NCBI GenBank assembly: GCA_964545475.1
Contig: CAZJGG010000094.1
Span: 1-7,278, forward strand
Length of the DNA stretch: 7,278 nt
Direction of reading: 5' to 3'
DNA from: CAZJGG01 sp964545475
GTDB lineage: Bacteria > Bacillota > Clostridia > Lachnospirales > JAISER01
Shown: positions 4,071 to 7,278 of the stretch, one piece after another
Numbering within the stretch: position 1 is the first letter of the stretch
Layout of the letters: each line of letters opens with the position of its first letter
The notes under the pieces: model-generated
Seen by the model: the letters and a program-made list of their open reading frames with translations, nothing else
Told to the model about the DNA's origin: nothing
The model's database searches: none
Made by a program: the position numbers and the translations under genes

Positions 4071-6944
4071 ATGAAAAGGAAAATCTGCTTTTTGCTTTCG
4101 CTGATATTTGTCATTTTGTCAATTGGAGCTCCGCCCGTATACGCCGGCGAGCCTCAAAAAACATACGCTCTTTCGTTTACGCCGGCTGATGCCGTATCTA
4201 ACGATGACGGCTCTTATATTTTTTTGTCCTCTTATTATTTGAAAAGAGTATACCGCATAAATACGAATACATGGGAGACAAAAACAATTGATGTCGACTA
4301 TTATCCCGAATCAATGTGCTATAAGGATGGCAAGCTGTATGTATCGTTATGCACGCAAGCCCATAGTTCGTACTGGCGGGATGAGGATCAGCTGTCATAC
4401 ATTGCGATCGTGGATGCGGAGTCGTTTTCCTTGCTCGCACAGCATGAAATCAATATAGACGCCTTTGATATAGAGGTTTCCAACGATCACAACATATACA
4501 TAACTTCCGGATCCGGTCAGTGGACGTACGTCATGGCGTTTGACGAAAACGGTGACGTGATCCCGTGTGGCACGGCTCCATACTTTAACTTCCCAACCGT
4601 TCGTCAAAGGTCTAAAATAGCCTATAATCCAGTAATAAACAGGCTTTATGTAGCCGAACCAGGCAGTGAAATAGAGGGTCTGCTATTTAACGAGCATGAC
4701 GGTGTCTACATTCCTTGGCCAAGTATTAAAACAGATTTCGCCTGCAGCGGATTCTTTAAAACAACGCCCGACGGTAATTATATATTAGACGGTTACGGTT
4801 TTTCTATGAGGACTACATCCGAACCTGCGTACGACCTGAAAAAGGTAAAGAGTTTTGATATAAAGTTCCACGACGTTGCTTTTAATTCACAGAAAAGGGA
4901 AGCGTATCTGGCTGTAGGAGGTAGTATTATCACACGCCTTGACTACAATACGTTCACTCCAATCGGAAACTTAAATGTGACGACAGGAGACGTGAAATGG
5001 CTGTTTGTAAACGGCCCTGATATTGTGGCCGTAACCGATAAAGACGGAAAGTATAGCTTGGAAAGAGTTCCGCATACCACAAGTGATCCCTACAGCACTG
5101 ACAACATTTACACAAACAATAACCACAAGAAAGGAATATCAGGGGCGGTTTACAACCCGCTGGATAACAAAACCTATGCGTATAACAAACTGGATAAAAA
5201 GCTTATCATTTTCAACCACAATACCGAAAAGAACGAAAAAGTAATCGACTTGCTCACGCGCCCTGACGGCATATGCCTATCGTTCGACAAAAGCAAACTT
5301 TGGATTGTGAACGACAGCTACGCCGACCTAGCCGACGAATACGACATAAAAACATTGCAGAAAATACGGACATTAAAATACAATGTGCCAAAAAACTACG
5401 AGTATAATTATTCTTCCTCATTTAGTCCGCAGACCCACCGGCATATAGCCGCTGGCAAGGATAAACTGTTTATAGTCGACGGACAGTATACACCTCAATT
5501 GTATATTTTTGATGAACAAACCTTGGAATATAAGCCTCAAAATAGAATTGATAAAGGGGTCGGGGGCCTTATCATAGACTCAACTGGGGATCATCTATAC
5601 ACCTGGTATCAGAGCGATTGGACACATTTATATAGCCCAAGCCGGATCACTCGTTACGGGATTTCCGGTGATACTCCCATTATTTTAGACGTATACGGTC
5701 CGACGGGCGATTCAGTAAAGATTGCCATGGAGCCGGTAGTCGTTCCATTTTTACAATACGGCGATGGGTTTATATTCAGAGGGCATAAGTTTAACTCGGA
5801 TTTATCCGATGTAAAAAGAGTATTTTATGATAATATATATGCCGTGAGTGAACAAAATAATATTGCTTACGGCAGAAACTACTACTACAATTTAACAGAC
5901 GGGGAACGATACTATTACGATTATGGATATGGGTACAGATCGGATGTTGCCGTTACCGACAAGAATGGCAAAGTGTTTTTTGCTGAGGGCGATACTTTTC
6001 TGTCTGTAGACAAAAAGCCTACAGACCCTGGTGACCCAGACGACCCGGACGATCCGGACGACCCAGACGATCCTGTTGGTCCGAATTTGCCTGTGCCTTT
6101 AATTTCGCCGGGTACACGACCAAAAACTGTTAAACTTACGTTTAATGACAAGTTTGATTTTAAGTATAAAAAATACAAATATATTCTCGTAAAGCCGGAA
6201 CAAATTGGAAGTAAAATACCGCAATATAAAAAATGGCCTGCCGTAAGGCTGAACAAAAATCTTGAAATGGATAACATTAAGGCCTCCGCAGGAAAAATTC
6301 TGTTTTTTTATGACGGTTACCGGATTTGGAGTGTGGGCACAATAGCAACCGATGACATTAAACCGGCTCTTGCTCCTTCCGCAAAGGTGACATCCTCCGT
6401 TTCATCCGAGGAGTATGAGACGATTTTAAAATTCAGTAAATCATACGATAACATGGAGTATACGATAAGGCCCTCCGCCGACTCATCCGGTTTGGCCTAC
6501 GACTGGATGCCATGCCCTGCAAGCAATAACAAAGCTGATTTAGTAAAATATATTGATGCGGAACAGGGGTACGAAATTACCATAAGGCAGCGCGAGAGCT
6601 TAGATTATCCCGCATCAATGCCGACAAAGCCTGTTCAGGCAGTAGTGGCCGGCGAAGCACCTGATATAGACGTTATTGTTACAAAAGGTGCTAGAAAAGA
6701 CGGAACGATAGATATTTCTATAATCGGCAGCGAGGGTGTTTTGACTCAAGATAAGGCTAAAATTTACGAATATGCGCTTGTATATGAAAACGCCGACTTT
6801 ACCAAGTTGAAATTTAAAAAATTCAGATCAGGATTAACTGAAAGCATAAGAATTAAGGACGGCTTTGAATGTGTATATGTAAGAACGGCCGCCGTTAAGA
6901 AGGTTAAGCCTGCGTCGGCGGTCGTGATCGCGGAATTGGAATGA
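4071..6944 (+). CDS. Large secreted protein: beta-propeller-like region, Asp-Pro linker and three C-terminal beta-rich modules; function unknown
   Basis: The 957-residue product starts with a Sec signal peptide (MKRK, hydrophobic 5-19, likely cleavage after VYA at 25). Residues 26-640 show recurring strand signatures separated by turn-like DxDG segments, such as GKLYVS (from 87), NRLYVAE, REAYLAVG, SKLWIVND, DKLFIVDG and GKVFFAEG (from 633). This is the look of YVTN/WD-type propeller blades; the length would suit two seven-bladed propellers. A Tyr-rich segment (604-622) ends this part. Residues 652-671 are a DPGDPDDPDD-type linker. Residues 686-957 look like three related modules, each with a late G-aromatic strand (G749, G833, G931). 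No LPXTG, SLH, lipobox or hydrophobic tail is present, so it is secreted or held non-covalently. ATG at 4071 has AAAGGGGA 6 bases upstream and is monocistronic with its own promoter. Surface binding or scaffolding is plausible; no catalytic motif was recognised. Confidence 0.85.
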   Translation: MKRKICFLLSLIFVILSIGAPPVYAGEPQKTYALSFTPADAVSNDDGSYIFLSSYYLKRVYRINTNTWETKTIDVDYYPESMCYKDGKLYVSLCTQAHSSYWRDEDQLSYIAIVDAESFSLLAQHEINIDAFDIEVSNDHNIYITSGSGQWTYVMAFDENGDVIPCGTAPYFNFPTVRQRSKIAYNPVINRLYVAEPGSEIEGLLFNEHDGVYIPWPSIKTDFACSGFFKTTPDGNYILDGYGFSMRTTSEPAYDLKKVKSFDIKFHDVAFNSQKREAYLAVGGSIITRLDYNTFTPIGNLNVTTGDVKWLFVNGPDIVAVTDKDGKYSLERVPHTTSDPYSTDNIYTNNNHKKGISGAVYNPLDNKTYAYNKLDKKLIIFNHNTEKNEKVIDLLTRPDGICLSFDKSKLWIVNDSYADLADEYDIKTLQKIRTLKYNVPKNYEYNYSSSFSPQTHRHIAAGKDKLFIVDGQYTPQLYIFDEQTLEYKPQNRIDKGVGGLIIDSTGDHLYTWYQSDWTHLYSPSRITRYGISGDTPIILDVYGPTGDSVKIAMEPVVVPFLQYGDGFIFRGHKFNSDLSDVKRVFYDNIYAVSEQNNIAYGRNYYYNLTDGERYYYDYGYGYRSDVAVTDKNGKVFFAEGDTFLSVDKKPTDPGDPDDPDDPDDPDDPVGPNLPVPLISPGTRPKTVKLTFNDKFDFKYKKYKYILVKPEQIGSKIPQYKKWPAVRLNKNLEMDNIKASAGKILFFYDGYRIWSVGTIATDDIKPALAPSAKVTSSVSSEEYETILKFSKSYDNMEYTIRPSADSSGLAYDWMPCPASNNKADLVKYIDAEQGYEITIRQRESLDYPASMPTKPVQAVVAGEAPDIDVIVTKGARKDGTIDISIIGSEGVLTQDKAKIYEYALVYENADFTKLKFKKFRSGLTESIRIKDGFECVYVRTAAVKKVKPASAVVIAELE
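6033..6074 (+). repeat. Short in-frame tandem repeat encoding the DPD linker
   Basis: Four 9-base units of form GAYCCRGAC (6033-6041, 6042-6050, 6051-6059, 6060-6068) plus a partial GATCCT. They encode Asp-Pro-Asp repeats and are flanked by DPG and PVGP. Units differ only at synonymous third positions (GAC/GAT, CCA/CCG), which points to protein-level conservation since the original duplication. Such acidic, proline-broken stretches act as stiff spacers between extracellular domains. Confidence 0.85.
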
Positions 6945-7151
6945 TAAAAATTCAAAACGATTAAAAAGAGCTCGACCAGCCGGATTCTTTAATATTTGTT
7001 GTACTAGAGGATTGCAAAGCATAGTAAAAAATGACATGCTCAGCAAAGAAGATACGACGCACTTATGTAATTACCCTTGTTGTCACCGGTAAAAAGCAAG
7101 TTGAGATTACCGAGTTATTGTTTAATGCTTAATGTTCGGGTGAATAAATAC
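6945..7151 (+). other. 3' region of the secreted-protein gene with no supportable gene
   Basis: About 200 bases lie between the stop codon and the terminator. Short open frames exist (ATG at 7031 to stop at 7132, 33 residues; ATG at 7036 to stop at 7092, 18 residues, in a frame open from about 6940), but none has a ribosome binding site at a useful distance. This may be a long 3' untranslated region or decayed coding DNA. Confidence 0.45.
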
Positions 7152-7182
7152 AGGGCTTCCCATGATGGGAAGCCCTAATTTT
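7152..7182 (+). terminator. Rho-independent terminator of the large gene
   Basis: AGGGCTTCCCA (7152-7162) and TGGGAAGCCCT (7166-7176) form a perfect GC-rich 11-bp stem; in practice this is a 10-bp stem with a 5-base loop. It is followed by AATTTTATAAT, a modest U-tract. It is the only strong hairpin after the secreted-protein gene. The T-rich leftward side (GTATTTATTC) might let it work in both directions. Confidence 0.8.
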
Positions 7183-7278
7183 ATAATAAAATATAAGCAG
7201 TGATATTGATGATGGGAGAAAGGGTAAAACGGACAAATAAAGCAATTTGACAAGAAAACAAGAAAAGTAATCTATCTC

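Noticed and set aside
5954..5960. TACCGAC, a copy of the TetR half-site inside the large gene
   Set aside because: Single half-site without its partner, in coding sequence; expected by chance.
5921..6277. Leftward open frame of 118 codons containing a Gly-Ser-Ser repeat
   Set aside because: It is the antisense image of the Asp-Pro linker repeat in the large gene and has no ribosome binding site.
6834..7046. Leftward open frame overlapping the 3' end of the large gene
   Set aside because: It is mostly antisense to coding DNA with no ribosome binding site or recognisable domain.
7031..7132. Rightward 33-residue open frame beginning MTCSAKK
   Set aside because: No ribosome binding site at a useful distance and no recognised family; chance is likely, though it could be a decayed fragment.
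7247..7275. TTGACA near the right edge as a possible promoter
   Set aside because: No good -10 at 16-18 bases (only TAATCT at 15), and the window ends before any gene.

Overview
The window looks like an accessory stretch of a low-GC Gram-positive genome, most likely an anaerobic Clostridia-type Firmicute. The support is AT-rich intergenic DNA, strong AGGAGG-type ribosome binding sites, sigma-A-like promoters, and the gene families present (BmrR-like MerR regulator, TetR, MFS_3 exporter, VanX-like dipeptidase). Species cannot be named from the sequence alone. No phage, transposon, CRISPR, tRNA or rRNA was found.

Left part (1-900): a rightward gene for a one-component MerR regulator with a GyrI-like drug-binding domain. 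It ends at a hairpin (845-888) shared with the operon that converges on it.

Centre (894-3422, leftward): a compact three-gene operon read as tetR, then an MFS exporter, then a VanX-type D-Ala-D-Ala dipeptidase. The TetR stop and the exporter start overlap by 4 bases (TTGA, TTG start), and 32 bases separate the exporter from the dipeptidase. Upstream of tetR are a TTGACA promoter and, immediately downstream of its -10, a perfect 15-bp palindrome. This suggests that TetR represses its own operon until a toxic ligand is bound, when an efflux pump and a cell-wall dipeptide hydrolase are made together. No VanH, VanA ligase or VanRS is present, so this is not a classical glycopeptide-resistance cluster.

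Gene-free spacer (3423-4070): a strong leftward terminator (3436-3478) with no intact gene feeding it, about 500 bases of AT-rich DNA with no convincing gene, then an exact-consensus rightward promoter (TTGACA, 17 bases, TATAAT). A 7-7-7 inverted repeat follows in the 5' leader.

Right part (4071-7278): one large gene encoding a 957-residue secreted protein. It has a signal peptide, about 625 residues that look like beta-propeller blades, an Asp-Pro repeat linker, and about 285 residues that look like three degenerate beta-sandwich modules. No sortase, SLH or lipobox anchor was seen. Its base composition is visibly less AT-rich than its flanks. It ends about 200 bases before a clear terminator (7152-7182). 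It is the least explained item in the window. I found no evidence of a complete new multi-gene system. The most unusual points are the dipeptidase inside an efflux operon and the large unanchored propeller protein with its own strong promoter.
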